The position numbers and the translations under genes are program-made. Positions 48,570 to 61,404 of a stretch of DNA of 64,000 nucleotides are shown here, piece after piece. The notes under the pieces were generated by a model, which was given only the letters and a program-made list of their open reading frames with translations, did not search any database and was not told the DNA's origin. Source of the stretch: Aporrectodea caliginosa (lineage: Eukaryota > Annelida > Clitellata > Crassiclitellata > Lumbricidae); the NCBI GenBank assembly GCA_020284085.1, contig JACEVL010000209.1, positions 237,001 to 301,000 on the forward strand. The letters run 5' to 3'. The stretch's first letter is position 1. Every line of letters starts with the position of its first letter.

Positions 48570-48670
48570 ACTGAGCGCCTATGAATAAGCTGGTTCCCTC
48601 GAATTAGCTTTTGTGGGTGCTGAAGAAATCTGAGATTACGATTACAATTACAATTGCGATTACAAGTACA
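48570..48670 (+). repeat. Repeat family with (GATTAC)n tail
   Basis: TGAATAAGCTGGTTCCCTCG, then TTAGCTTTTGTGGGTGCTGA, then ATTACGATTACAATTAC. Inverted copies are at 16079-16148 and 37120-37170; shortened copies are at 1184-1235 and 4545-4590. Confidence 0.75.
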
Positions 48671-49263
48671 AACTGCGTCCAAAACGGATTTTTTGTGTGT
48701 CGAAGAAAAGAAAATTTGCAGTCAAACTTCGGTAATCTATAATGCTATTGCTAATTCATTCATTCCAGATGGAGGGGCCAACAACTGAGAAGGCACATTC
48801 ATAAACAATATAATTGTTTATAAATGTGAAATGAAATCTCAACCATTAAAGTAGAGTATACTTGCACTGTTAAGTTGTACTGACCATCAATCCTTCCGAC
48901 TGGTGACTTGGAAAACGACAGATAAGGCTGTATGTTAAATGTGGTCCGCTATAGATATTGCAGCACTTTATGTAGCCTACATAGTAAGGCAGCAAGCAAA
49001 ACTACCATCCACAAAGGCAGCAAGCAAAAACCATCCACAAATAAAAAATGGTCAAAACAGCAAACTTATATAGTGCAATAATAATTTTTCTTATCAGTCA
49101 AAATTGAAATTTTTATAGATGCTGACATTGTTGACATGAATTTTGATTGATTAGCCTAATGCAACGGTTTAATTTTGTTACTCATTTATATTCAATTCAA
49201 TTCAATTCAAAAAGTTTTATTGTTCCCATCATAATTACAATATACAACTATCAACACTAGTGT
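48671..49263. other. Intergenic, between LINE/repeat and the minisatellite
   Basis: No gene is seen. A short (TTCAA)n tract at 49191-49210 precedes TTTTATTGTTCCCATCATAA, which looks like a retroelement tail next to the minisatellite start. Confidence 0.5.
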
Positions 49264-52200
49264 TATTTAGGCAAAGAGTTATTGAAAAGAGTTACTGAAA
49301 AGAGTGATTTAAAAGAACCAATGAAAAGAATGATTGAAATGAGTGATTGAAAGTGTGATTGAAGTGAGATATCGAAATGAGTTATTTAAATGAGTTATTG
49401 AAATAAGTTATTGTAAGGTGATTGAAAGAGTTATTGAAACGAGTTATTGAAACGAGTTATTGAAAAGAGTTATTGAAAGAGATATTGAAATGAGTTATTG
49501 AAATGATTCATTGAAAAGAGTTATTAAAAGAGTTATTGAAAAGATTTTGTTATTGAAAAGAGTTATTGAAAAGAGTTATTGAAAAGAGTTATTGAAAAGA
49601 GTTATTATTGAAATGAGTTATTGAAAAGTGTTATTGAAAAGAGTTATTGAAAAGAGTTGTTGAAAAGAGCAATTTAAAAGACTTATTGAAATGAGTTATT
49701 GAAAAGAGTTATTGAAAAGATTTATTGAAAGAGTTATTGAAAAGAGTTATTGAAAAGAGTTATCAAAAGAGTTGCTGAAAAGAGTTATTGAAAAGGAGTC
49801 ATTGAAAAGAGTTATTGAAATGAGTTATTGAAAAGATTTATTGAAAAGAGTTATTGAAATGAGTTATTGAAAAGAGTTATTGAAAAGAGTTATTAAAAGA
49901 GTTATTGAAAAGAGTTATTGAAAAGAGTTATTGAAAAGAGTTATTGAAAAGAGTTATTGAAAGAGTTATTAGAAAAAGTTATTGAAAAGAGTTATTGAAA
50001 AGAGTTATTGAAAAGAGTTATTCAAAAGAGTTATTGAAAAGAGTTATTGAAAAGAGTTATTGAAATCAGTTATTGAAAAGAGTTATTGAAAAGAGAAAAG
50101 AGTTATTGAAAAGAGTTATTAAAAAGAGTTATTGAAAAGAGTTATTGAAAAGAGTTATTGAAAAGAGTTATTGAAAAGAGTTATTGAGTTATTGAAAAGA
50201 GTTATTGAAAAGAGTTATTGAAAAGAGTTATTGAAAAGAGTTATTGAAAAGAGTTATTGAAAAAGTTATTGAAAAGAGTTATTGAAAAGAGTTATTGAAA
50301 AGAGTTATTGAAAAGAGTTATTGAAAAGAGTTATTGAAATGAGTTATTGAAAAGAGTTATTGAAAAGAGTTATTGAAAAGAGTTATTGAAAAGAGTTATT
50401 GAAAAGAGTTATTGACAAGAGTTTTTGAAAAGAGTTATTGAAAGAATAAGTTATTGAAAAGAGTTATTGAAAAGAGTTATTGAAAAGAGTTATTGAAAAG
50501 AGTTATTGAAAAGAGTTATTGAAAGAGTTATTGAAAAGAGTTATTGAAAATAGTTATTGAAAAGAGTTATTGAAAAGAGTTATTGAAAAGAGTTATTGAA
50601 AATGAGTTGTTGAAAAGAGTTATTGAAAAGAGTTATTGAAAAAATTTATTGAAAAGAGTTATTGAAAAGAGTTATTGAAAAGAGTTATTGAAATGAGTTA
50701 TTGAAAAGAGTTATTGAAAAGAGTTATTGAAAAGAGTTATTGAAAAGAGTTATTGAAAAGAGTTATTGAAAAGAGTTATTGAAAATAGTTATTAAAAATA
50801 GTTATTGAAAAGAGTTATTGAAAAGAGTTATTGAAATGTGTTGTTGAAAAGAGTTATTGAAAAGAGTTATTGAAAACAGTTATTAAAAAGAGTTATTGAA
50901 AAGAGTTATTGAAAAGAGCTATTGAAAAAAGTTATTGAAAAAGTTATTGAAAAGAGTTATTGAAAAGAGTTATTGAAAAGAGTTATTGAAAAGAGTTATT
51001 GAAAAGGGTTATTGAAAAGAGTTATTGAAAAGAGTTATTGAAAAGAGTTATTGAAACAAGTTGTTGAAAAGAGTTATTGAAAAGAGTTATTGAAAAGAGT
51101 TATTGAAAAGAGTTATTGAAAAGAGTTATTGAAAGAGTTATTGAAAAGAGTTATTGAAAAGAGTTATTGAAAAGAGTTATTGAGAAAGAGTTATTGAAAG
51201 AGTTATTGAAAAGAGTTATTGAAATGAGTTATTGAAAAGAGTTATTGAAAAGAGTTATTGAAAGAGTTATTGAAAAGAGTTATTGAAAAGAGTTATTGAA
51301 AATAGTTATTGAAATGAGTTATTGAAAAGAGTTATTGAAAAGAGTTATTGAAAAGAGTTATTGAAAAGAGTTATTGAAAAGAGTTATTGAAAAGAGTTAT
51401 TGAAAAGAGTTATTGAAAAGAGTTATTGAAAAGAGTTATTGAAAAGAGTTATTGAAAAGAGTTATTGAAAAGAGTTATTGAAAAGAGTTATTGAAAAGAG
51501 TTATTGAAAAGAGTTATTGAAAAGAGTTATTGAAAAGAGTTATTGAAAAGAGTTATTGAAAAGAGTTATTGAAAGAGTTATTGAAAAGAGTTATTGAAAA
51601 GAGTTATTGAAAAGAGTTATTGAAAAGAGTTATTGAAAAGAGTTATTGAAAAGAGTTATTGAAAAGAGTTATTGAAAAGAGTTATTGAAAAGAGTTATTG
51701 AAAAGAGTTATTGAAAAGAGTTATTGAAAAGAGTTATTGAAATGAGTTATTGAAAAGAGTTATTGAAAAGATTTATTGAAAAGAGTTATTGAAAAGAGTT
51801 ATTGAAAAGAGTTATTGATTGAAAAGAGTTATTTGAAAGAGTTATTTGAGTTAAGAAAGAGTTATTGAAAAGAGTTATTGAAAAGAGTTATTGAAAAGAG
51901 TTATTGAAAAGAGTTATTGAAAAGAGTTATTGAAAAGAGTTATTGAAAAGAGTTATTGAAAAGAGTTATTGAAAAGAGTTATTGAAAAGAGTTATTGAAA
52001 AGAGTTATTGAAAAGAGTTATTGAAAAGAGTTATTGAAAAGAGTTATTGAAAAGAGTTATTGAAAAGAGTTATTGAAAAGAGTTATTGAAAAGAGTTATT
52101 GAAAAGAGTTATTGAAAAGAGTTATTGAAAAGAGTTATTGAAAAGAGTTATTGAAAAGAGTTATTGAAAAGAGTTATTGAAAAGAGTTATTGAAAATAGT

Positions 52201-52742
52201 TATTGAAATGAGTTATTAAAAAGAGTTATTGAAAAGAGTTATTGAAAAGAGTTATTGAAAAGAGTTATTGAAAAGAGTTATTGAAAAGAGTTATTGAAAA
52301 GAGTTATTGAAAAGAGTTATTGAAAAGAGTTATTGAAAAGAGTTATTGAAAAGAGTTATTGAAAAGAGTTATTGAAAGAGTTATTGAAAAGAGTTATTGA
52401 AAAGAGTTATTGAAAGAGTTATTGAAAAGAGTTATTGAAAGAGTTATTGAAAAGAGTTATTGAAAAGAGTTATTGAAAAGAGTTATTGAAAAAGAGTTAT
52501 TGAAAAGAGTTATTGAAAAGAGTTATTGAAAAGAGTTATTGAAAAGAGTTATTGAAAAGAGTTAGTTATTGAAAAGAGTTATTGAAAAGAGTTATTGAAA
52601 AGAGTTATTGAAAATAGTTATTAAAAAGAGTTATTGAAAAGAGTTATTGAAAAGAGTTATTGAAAAGAGTTATTGAAAAGAGTTATTGAAAGAGTTATTG
52701 TTATTGAAAAGAGTTATTGAAAAGAGTTATTTAAAAGAGTTA
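49264..52742 (+). repeat. 13-bp minisatellite (GAGTTATTGAAAA)n, about 3.5 kb
   Basis: Roughly 260 tandem copies of a 13-bp unit. Common variants are one base shorter, T for G (AAATGAGTT), or have single-base changes. The left 150 bp are much more diverged (gtgattgaa forms); the interior and right side are nearly uniform. The array stops abruptly at a polypyrimidine tract. It has no open reading frame of note. Confidence 0.97.
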
Positions 52743-53168
52743 TCTCCTCCTCCTCTTCCTCCTCCTTCTCCCTTTCCTGGTCCTCCTCTTCCTCCTCCTC
52801 CTTCTCCTCCTGGTTCTCTTCTTCCTCCTCCTTCTCCCTTTCCTGGTCCTCCTCTTCCTCCTCCTCCTTCTCCCTCCTGGTTCTCCTCTTCCTCCTCCTT
52901 CTCCCTCCTTCTGGTCCTCCTCCTCCTACTCTTCCTTGTGCTCCTCCTCCTCTTCCTCATCGTCCTCCTCCTTCTCTCCCTCTTTCTCCTTCTCCTCCTC
53001 TTCCTCTTCCTTGTCCTCCTCCTCCTCTTCCTCATCGTCCTCCTCCTCTCCCTCGTTATCCTCCCCTCGTCCTCCTCGTCCTCCTCCTCCCCTCGTCCTC
53101 CTCTTCCTCTTCCTCCTCCTCCTCCCTCGTCCTCTTCCTTCTTCTCCTCCTCCTTTTCCACCGTCGTG
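52743..53168 (+). repeat. Polypyrimidine (CTC/CTT)n tract
   Basis: About 425 bp almost purely C and T on the plus strand (CTCCTCCTCTTCCTC-type), with two longer internal units around CCTTTCCTGGTCCTCC. Open frames on both strands here are low-complexity artefacts. Confidence 0.95.
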
Positions 53169-53317
53169 AGTTTGGTCAGTGACATAATCCTCCATAGATC
53201 ATAGATCTGTAATAATTCTGAAGCGGTGACGGCTGTTGTGTTTCCAGGCCAGGAAACGTATTCGTTAAATCTACTAAATTAGGTCCTTTTCTGAATGCTT
53301 CATGTCGTCCTCGACGT

Positions 53318-53410
53318 CACCACCACCACCACCACCACCACCACCACCACCACCACCACCACCACCACCACCACCACCACCACCACCACCACCACCACCA
53401 CCACCACCAT
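53318..53410 (+). repeat. (CAC)n trinucleotide repeat
   Basis: About 30 uninterrupted CAC units. Confidence 0.97.
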
Positions 53411-53642
53411 TGTTATCAACGTCATCAGCATCATCAGCGTCATCATCATTGTTATCAACGTCATCAGCGTCATCGTCGTTATCAGCATCTTCTTAGTCGT
53501 TGCTATCGTCATCATCATTGCCTTCATTATCATCGTAATCATCATCGTCGTCGTCATCGTCGTCATAGTTCTCGTCGTCATCATAACGATCATCATCAGC
53601 AGCAACCGCATCGTTATCATCATCATCATCGTCATCGTGTTA
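53411..53642 (+). repeat. Imperfect (TCATCA/GTCATC)n repeat
   Basis: Degenerate TCA, TCG and TTA triplets continue the CAC tract. Confidence 0.9.
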
Positions 53643-53794
53643 AATAATTAATCAGCATAAAATCATTCAGAATAAACGAAGTAATAATGTGGCTAATGTC
53701 AAATCAATAAATAGTCCACAATTCAGATGCGTAATAAGGAAATGGTTTGTGCTGTATCGGCCTCTGCACGCGCAAGGCAGCAAACGAACGCTGA

Positions 53795-54135
53795 GCAAAC
53801 AATGGACAGACATACAGAGAGACAGACAGACAGACACGCAGACATACAGACAAGTGGACGTATGGACAGACGTACGGATGGACAGGTGAATGAACAGGCT
53901 AACGTACAAACGGACAGACAAACACACAGACATACAGAGAGACAGACAAACACAGACATATAGAGAGACAAACATACAGAGAGACAGACAAACACAGACA
54001 TATAGAGAGGCAAACATTCAGAGAGACAGACAAACACACACACACACAAACAGGCAGACAAACATACACACACGAGGACGTATGGACAGACGACGAACGA
54101 GCAGACTGACAGACATACAGAGACAGAGAGACAGA
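53795..54135 (+). repeat. (ACAGACAGACATACAGAG)n-type repeat
   Basis: Imperfect GACA/CATA-rich tandem sequence with longer units such as GACATACAGAGAGACAGAC. Confidence 0.9.
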
Positions 54136-54558
54136 AAACCCGGTTCTAAAATTAGGTATAAGTTGAGCCTTTGAAAACCAGTTGCGTGTAAATGGGTTGC
54201 TATGGAAACGGATGTCTACGGATATTATTAACGGCCCTTTTCTAACTAATAACAGAAATTCAGTTTTTTTTCAGTTTCGTTCCAACCGTACTTGGCCTGA
54301 CGACGGACCGACTGCGCTCCGAGTAGTTATCCGAGCAGCTCGGCAACCGGTACAAGAGCATAAGTCGAGCCGCTCGAGTTATGCTTCAAGTACACTCGGT
54401 GCATATCCGGGACGGATGTGTTTGGGTCTTGGCATTAATATGGAGTCCTTCAGGAACATAATAATTTATCAAACTCATTGAAACACGGAATGCAATCTAC
54501 TATGCATAGATAACTACATGCATTGCATACTAAACTTGCATTGTACAGTTCCATTTTC

Positions 54559-54631
<73 letters not shown>

Positions 54632-54655
54632 TTTTTAAAATAATAATAATAATAG
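54559..54655 (+). repeat. (TAA)n repeat at a SINE-type tail
   Basis: About 23 TAA units, a short break and further TAA units, followed by TTATATAGCGCGGTAATACG, which read on the minus strand is the GCGCTATATAA tail seen in SINEs. Confidence 0.85.
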
Positions 54656-55099
54656 TTATATAGCGCGGTAATACGGCCGAAGCCGAAAAAGATGGCGCTT
54701 TACGTGAGTTCCAAAAGAAGAAAATGGAGCTGATATTTTAATAAAGCAGGTCTTGAGTCGTGACTTCAATGTCTGCATAGATGCATAGCTGTTCTGAAAT
54801 CTCCCCAATTATAGGGGGAATTTACGCTTCCCAGGTTGCCCATTGAGGTCTGGCAAGTGTTGGGGGCAGCGCATCAGTAGTTTAGATACTGAGAGATCGT
54901 TTGATGAGGTGAGAAATTCCTGAGCGACGTCGGCGCTAATGTCCTTGGAGGAGAAGGTGTCTAATGCGCCAGCCACCGCAGACGATTTCTCGACGTTGTA
55001 CGGAAAATGAACAGGCAAATGTACTGTCCAATTACCATGTGTCTGCCTTTCTGTTCGGCTGTCTGACTGTCTACATATCTCTGGCTGTCTGCCCGAGTG

Positions 55100-55560
55100 T
55101 GACTGTGTGGGTAGGATGGACCGAGGAGCGGGATTTCTGCGTGTATCTGTGCGTTTTGTTACGTCTGTGCGTTTGTACGTCTAGACATCGTCCGACTGAG
55201 CGAGTGATTAATGCGTCTGGCCATCTCGGCTTTGCAAACCAACAAACCACTGCTTCACCCGCGGTTGCCACCCCTCCCCTGCCGCAGACGCACCCAACCG
55301 TACGCGCAGCCCTACACGCAGGCATACACGCCAACTGACCTGTGCAGCCTGCACCCAGCTGAACGCGAAGCGATTGCCGAGGCGCAAATTGCATTTTTAT
55401 GCTGATCGAGCGTACGGCCGACAGGCGTGGTGTTCCCGCCGCGTGGCGGCCAGTTAGGATTACTACAGAAGCCCAGAGGGGACATTTTCATTATATCTCA
55501 TGGCCATTGGAACTACGGCGGCCGCCGCCGCCAGACAGATTCTGTATGCGGGGATTGCAG
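55100..55560. other. GC- and CpG-rich stretch
   Basis: CpGs are frequent compared with the AT-rich surroundings (for example CCGTACGCGCAGCC, GGCGGCCGCCGCCG). It could be a CpG-island-like promoter or first exon, but no splice-supported exon or recognisable protein was found on either strand. Confidence 0.4.
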
Positions 55561-56494
55561 CGGATCGACATATTGTAATTATTTTTTAATATTTTAGAAC
55601 GAGAGCTTTCTATATGTGCTGTGCGGTTGCTATATCTGTAGGCCTATATATCCGTATACATATATATATACATATATATATACATATATATATATATGTA
55701 TATACACTATATATCTGTATATATATATACAATGTTATACATATACATATAAGTATATGTAGAGACAATTTCTATTCTGCCATTATCCGGTCATGAAGAA
55801 TAAATATGAGGTCGAGATGAGGTTCAAAGTTCAAAGGTTTCACCAACCACCACTAGCCTACATGTGATTAAGAAGATGAATTGTTATAAGCGCTCGCAAA
55901 CTGTTATCGTTCAATCATTTTACAGAATCTCATAGAAATAAATGTCATAATACAATTATCCGGATTCTTGCATTCTTGGCAGTTCGGATTCTCTCCCCCA
56001 CCCCCACACCCCACCCAAAAAACTTGCTTAGACCTATTCTGCGTTCAATATTCGAGTTTCGAAAGAACTTTAAAATGATACAGAAATTACATACTGATTT
56101 ACCGATGCTTTAATTCTGGATCTGGACTTGAAACCGATCCAAGCGGCAATGATTAAATTAAGCTTCTTCTCATGACTTAGCCTTTTGACCGCTAAAGAAA
56201 TTCCGAGATTACGACTAGGGCCTACACGCGATCTGGCCAAACTTCTGAAAGTTCTGAACTCATTTGAAGACTGTAGGCCTAATGTAATGAACGCACGCTT
56301 GGGTCGAGTACAAAAAGTGTCATAATTTCATAATTATGAATTGGCTTGATCGATTAAACGTACTTTTGATTACGAATTGGCACTAGGCCTATACCTGTCA
56401 TACGCCATAAAGCCTGCTAATGTGCGTTTTCGGCTTCCGTAGAATGTATGTCTATCTGCAAGGCTTGGAGTAATGATTCACCCATCGTCTGCAT

Positions 56495-56495
<1 letters not shown>

Positions 56496-56531
<36 letters not shown>
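56496..56531 (+). repeat. (CAG)12 trinucleotide repeat
   Basis: Twelve uninterrupted CAG units in a GC-richer stretch. There is no convincing open frame around them. Confidence 0.95.
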
Positions 56532-56533
<2 letters not shown>

Positions 56534-57139
56534 TCTTGACGCTACCGGCGGTTTACGTTTTCGTTTAAAACCTATCGGCAGAGATCAAGTGATCGGGACG
56601 CACAATGGCGACACTTGAGACGGACTTTGTTTTCTTTGTCAGAGGCTAATTTAATATCCGCGACAACTTCGATCGGTCTTTCAGTTTGTTCGACCGTGCA
56701 GCACGTCTCAAACACGACCGCAAAGGAACATTTGTCGGTCTATCAATGGTCTTACACGCCTTAAAGGCGTCTGCCACAATGGCCGACGGCGAATCCAGCG
56801 ATAGTCACTCACAAGCCATCAGATCAATGATAATGTCGATGTTCTGTCGTGAATTTTGGCGGCTGTGAATATTGATGGCGACGCCTTTACGTAGACCTAT
56901 TTCCTTCGTTCGAATGACAGTTGTCTCGAATCGTTATTTCCAATCGATCAGGCTCAATACAGACCACCAAAAGAACAAATGTTCCTTTAGTTTGTCGCCG
57001 ATGACAGAACGTTCAAAACAATGAAATAAGCTAAATAACATTTACATATAGGTTTGCATTGTAAACGAATAGACAAGCTTATAGCCTATATGTCTAAGAC
57101 ATATCAAAACGTCAACGTTCTGACAGGCAAAGTCCTGAA

Positions 57140-57480
57140 GTAGTCGCTCTATACTGCACTCCAAACTAGACTACTGCAACTCGATCAACAATGCCGCGTC
57201 TTTAAAAGTCTACAATCGTCAATCAACAACACTCCCGCCTGTGCAGTCACCAAAACTTCCAAACACTGCCAGAGCTCAATAGATTAAGAGTCCTCAGAAC
57301 ATCAACTGCAAAAGTGTATTTATTACCTACAATGTCCTTAAGCCTTTCAACTCTTACAAATATCCAGCTTCTCGCTACTAAGCGCGCGCCAGAACTAGCC
57401 TGCTCGTTCTTCTTCATAGGCCATATACCTTTCTTTATCTCGGCCTTCAGTCTCCTATCCTCAACCTCTTCTTAATCCAG
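57140..57480 (+). mobile_element. Probable decayed LINE fragment
   Basis: LHSKLDYCNSIN near 57162-57200 matches the SKLDYCNSL block near the end of CR1-type ORF2. The sequence that follows is coding-like but broken. Weak evidence. Confidence 0.4.
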
Positions 57481-58076
57481 GCTGTACCGTTCCTTTGAAA
57501 TCAATTATTGATAGATAATTCATTTAATCCTTTCTCGCATGTAAATCCGAGTAGGCCCTAGGCCCTATATATATAGGCCTATAGGCTACTATCCCGCTTG
57601 CTCAATCTGCTGCAGATTGCACGTATCTCATCATTCTCATGACCACCAACGATTTCCACAGTTATAATATACTGTAGCACTATGCTGCCTCCTCAGCTTG
57701 CCCCTCCCTGATTCTGACCTGGCACCAAAACCGACCAAACCTGACTCTTGCGGACTTGGATTTCATATATAGAGCCGAAGTAGACCAGTACCGTGCAGTA
57801 CGCTGGTCTTCCTGACGCGACTTTTGTGTGGTGTTGAACAAATTCAAGAGATTATAGCACATAGGCTACAAACCTACCCCAATAGTGTAAGTTTAGAAGT
57901 AGGCTACTTGACTTTTTAAGAAGTGAACCTGCATGGTAATAATTTTTATACACTTAATGCCTCAAACCTCGCTATAGCCTGTTTAGCCTCTCCTTGGAAA
58001 GTTCGGCACAATGTCCCCAGGGACGTCATTGGGGGGTGGGGGGAGGCAAATGCTGAATTTGATGGAAAATCAACTA

Positions 58077-58869
58077 GGGTAGAGTGGGGCAAAACGCCCC
58101 CTCCCGGCCCTGTCCCCCTGTGCCATGTAATGAAATTTTTGAATGTTCTGGGGTTTCTTAGTTGTACCCTAATGAGATAATCGTCAGTTAGTTATCTTAA
58201 GATGGTTTGCTTATTTTTATTTTAGAAAAATTGATTTTTTCGTGTTTCCTTATAAGAGTCAGCCGCCAATTCTGTATCATTAATGGTGCCAAAATGCTAG
58301 ACATAGTCAGTAATACAAATATAGGTCTAAAGTATACCCTATATCGAATAACTGTGCACAATAAATGGGGCTTTAACATATCAATTTTTTATTATATGGG
58401 CAATCTCACAAGGTAGCACCAAGCGGGGCAAAACGCCCCCTATGGAAAATGCTGACATGGGGCAAAACGCCCCCCTCACCTCAGAGTCACCTGGAGCAAA
58501 GCGTATTTTTTTATTTAATTATTATTTATGACATCTTTTTTTTTAAATTCTAGAGATCTTTACTTCTTATAGTTATTATTGCATCAATGCAGTGATTGCA
58601 GTTGATAATGTGCATCGACTTTTCAGGTAGCGGGGGGGGTCAGATCACGGGGGCGTTTTGCCCCAGGTGAGGGGCAAAACGCCCCCTTTGAAGGCTTCTG
58701 TATTTTATTATTTTTAATGTAATCTTTTGTGGAATTTTATCAGACATAATTTTACTTTACTTGGGACATTCAGTACAAGATCTTGCAATAATTTCATGCT
58801 TAAAATGCTGTTACTCATGTTGTAATTTAGCAAAAACCGTTAAAGGGGGCGTTTTGCCCCACTCTACCC
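58077..58869. mobile_element. TA-flanked inverted-repeat element with GGGGCAAAACGCCCC motifs
   Basis: The ends GGGTAGAGTGGGGCAAAACG (then CCCC) are perfect inverted repeats of about 24 bp, flanked by TA at 58075-58076 and 58870-58871. The near-palindrome GGGGCAAAACGCCCC occurs six times (58086, 58425, 58459, 58650, 58671, 58846), the last and the 58650 copy inverted. No coding capacity was seen in 793 bp. Confidence 0.85.
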
Positions 58870-59624
58870 TATTTATATGCAGGCCTATGTGAGTGCTTTA
58901 ATGGAAATTAGCTATAACCTACCCTGCCAGATATTTCTTTTTCACTGTTAGTTAAGGTTTTCGTTTTTTTTAATATTTTCATAGTGTTTTGAATCGAGTT
59001 AATCATTTACTGTGTAATATGTACTATACTATTTGCAGTGCTGTATGAAACTTGATGTTGCACTGTTTATCAAGGATTTAGCTAATTGAGATTTCTGAAA
59101 ATGTTGTTCTTGGTGTCCCTAGTTAGCGGGATCTTGATCCCTTTTGGGACTTCTCTTGCGGCCAATCCTGATATTTTATGTTGAAATGTTATGTGTTTTG
59201 ATTTGGCTTCAATAAAAGAGTTTTGATTGATTGACTTGATTTGATGAAATAATATATATCTTTATTCATGAGTAGGAGGCTATATAGGACAGCAGAAAAA
59301 CGAACATAGTACGAAATAAATAAGAACAAGAAGAATCCATGTTAGATCATTTAATAACAGTTTTACACATGTAGACTAAATACAAAACTTAACAAGCACG
59401 TCCCCCCCGCGAAATTGTTTTGCCCTCTGAAAAAAACTGAAATAACATCCCTGAATGTCCCACCTGGAAAATCCTGCTGCTTCCCTTTAGCTATACGGAC
59501 GATGAAACAAATGGATAAATGCAACTAATCGTATACCGTCTTTTAAACTAACCATGGTTTCTTATTCGCTCACCATTAGCCTACACCAGTGGCGTCGCCA
59601 GAGCTTCAAGGTTGGGGATTCATA

Positions 59625-59719
59625 CATAGGATGACATTTAAAAGAGCAAAATATAGTCAATTGTAGGCTAATAATGTATAGGCCTACGTCCAAGAGGATT
59701 TATTCCCGAGTCTCGCCCT
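59625..59719 (+). repeat. Direct repeat, copy 1
   Basis: The block around CAAAATATAGTCAATTGTAG to TTATTCCCGAGTCTCGC recurs nearly unchanged at 61309-61404. Confidence 0.9.
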
Positions 59720-60068
59720 CCCACTTAAATTTTTTTGAATTTTCATACTGTAATGGTGGCATTTTAAGCTGTCATAGGAGGAAAATTGTTCTATTATTTC
59801 ACGCGCTGATACAAGCCAACTGTGACTCGTAGCTAAATGTTAAATGTTCGCGTTTTGACTATAGTGACCGTATGGCTATACGGCCTCGACCCTGCTCACT
59901 TTTCAATGAATTGATTGGCTTACATCCTTCATCACTGCTCGCCCGTTCGAATTACGCCACACCATTTAAGGTCCCCGTGCAAGGACCGTGCTACCCCGAG
60001 GTTTAAGATGTAGGCCTAGTTTGAACCGTATTTGAGTTTGACTACAGATAATATTAGCAAACCCGACA

Positions 60069-60348
60069 TCAGTGGTGTAGTGGGGCGGGAAGACTTGCGA
60101 ACGCCGTTCCCGCAATTTTTTCCAGTATGGGAACGCGATCCCTCACTATTTTGGCATTTCTGTACAGGTATGGAAACTGTTTGAATACTTGAATACAATA
60201 ATTTACCAATATTTTTTTTACATTCAACAGTTTCAAAAATAGCAGCGCTCACACTATGCAAAATTCTTGCAAGATTGCACTTTTTGCTACAGTTGCTACT
60301 TCAATTTCCAGGCGTTCCCCCACTTCATTTTTTAGGACTACACCACTG
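60069..60348. mobile_element. hAT-like MITE
   Basis: The ends CAGTGGTGTAGTGG (left) and CAGTGGTGTAGTCC (right, inward) are inverted. The flanks CGACAT and TGACAT are similar. The interior repeats the gcgttccc motif near both ends. Confidence 0.6.
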
Positions 60349-61249
60349 TGACATTTATTGAAATTAATATAAAAGCTAGAAAACACATTCAATATCCAAG
60401 AACGCCACAAGCCTTAGGGTAAACAGATTGCTGACCAGACACAATTAGCAGACATAGTTTACAAATGGTATACAAACCAAGCAAGAAGGATTCAACTACC
60501 GAATCGGGAAGCCAAGCATCTAATGATGCAGTTTTACTGGTGAACAATCGACAATAGAAACAGAACGCCGACTGCTTTAAAGTACTGTACTCGGGGTTAA
60601 AGTGGGTGGGAATGCGCGGGAACGGCCTCCCACTGCTCTCGAGAATTGGCGGGCGAAGGAGTATTAATTCATAGATATTTTTGTTCCCTTGTCTTAAAAC
60701 CAAGATAGTGTGAATCAGTTTGCTATGTTTTGTCTCTGTATATATACATCTATTTCACAACAAGTATTATACCCACACACACGCCACATACAAATACATA
60801 CACATTCTGCACAAACACATGTACACACTGATGCCTGCTTTTGCGTGCACCCGTTGAGCGAGAATTGGCGGGCGAAGATGTCGCTCAGAGGCAAGCCTAC
60901 TAATAATTTCCACATGTTGTCTTGGACATCCTGTTGGAATGCGGCTGTGTGACTGGTGTAAATAGGTCACTCCATCATGACTCATCACTGCGAATAGGAG
61001 AGATAAACAACATTGGACTTTTCCCTATTCTTCTGTATATTTAGTGTAAAGCACAATCCGTCACCTGTTGATTAGTGATTAGTGTTTGAAAAGAAAACAA
61101 ACTTTGGAAGAGGAGAAGAGGACCTTCAATGTAAAATGTCAAACCACACACCACATAGGGTTCGCCCCCCTAAAAAAAAACTCACCGGATTTGCGCGAAT
61201 CCCAGGACCCAGCCTGACCAGGGTGTCGCGGGGGCAGTTGAACCTCTGG

Positions 61250-61295
61250 CGTAGATGACGGATTGGCGCACATGCCTGATATACGCCTAAGATAA
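61250..61295 (-). pseudogene. Possible GPCR TM7 fragment
   Basis: GCGTAGATGACGGATTGGCG then CACATG resembles the TM7 coding of the neighbouring receptor at 61896-61925 (GCGTAGATGATCGGATTGGC then GCACATG). The rest of a gene is absent. Confidence 0.45.
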
Positions 61296-61308
61296 CAATA
61301 GAGCCGAT

Positions 61309-61404
61309 TCATACAAAATTATCATTTAAAAGGCAAAATATAGTCAATTGTAGGCTAATAATGTATAGGCCTACGTCCAAGAGGATTTATTCCCGAGTCT
61401 CGCA
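61309..61404 (+). repeat. Direct repeat, copy 2
   Basis: Near-identical to 59625-59719, about 1.68 kb away and close to the 3' end of the class A GPCR gene. Confidence 0.9.

Larger units (their letters stand above)
54660..57139. other. No gene recognised
   Basis: It contains the GC-rich stretch, TA and CAG repeats and otherwise unique sequence. Confidence 0.5.

Noticed and set aside
49264..52742. Coding or CRISPR-like structure in the 13-bp array
   Set aside because: The period is 13 bp with no spacers, stops occur in all frames, and it is a minisatellite.
52686..53651. Open frames rich in Pro/Leu/Ser, Glu/Arg or Thr
   Set aside because: They are by-products of the polypyrimidine and CAC repeats.
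54809..55018. A 69-codon minus-strand frame
   Set aside because: It looks mildly coding-like but no family or splice sites are recognisable.
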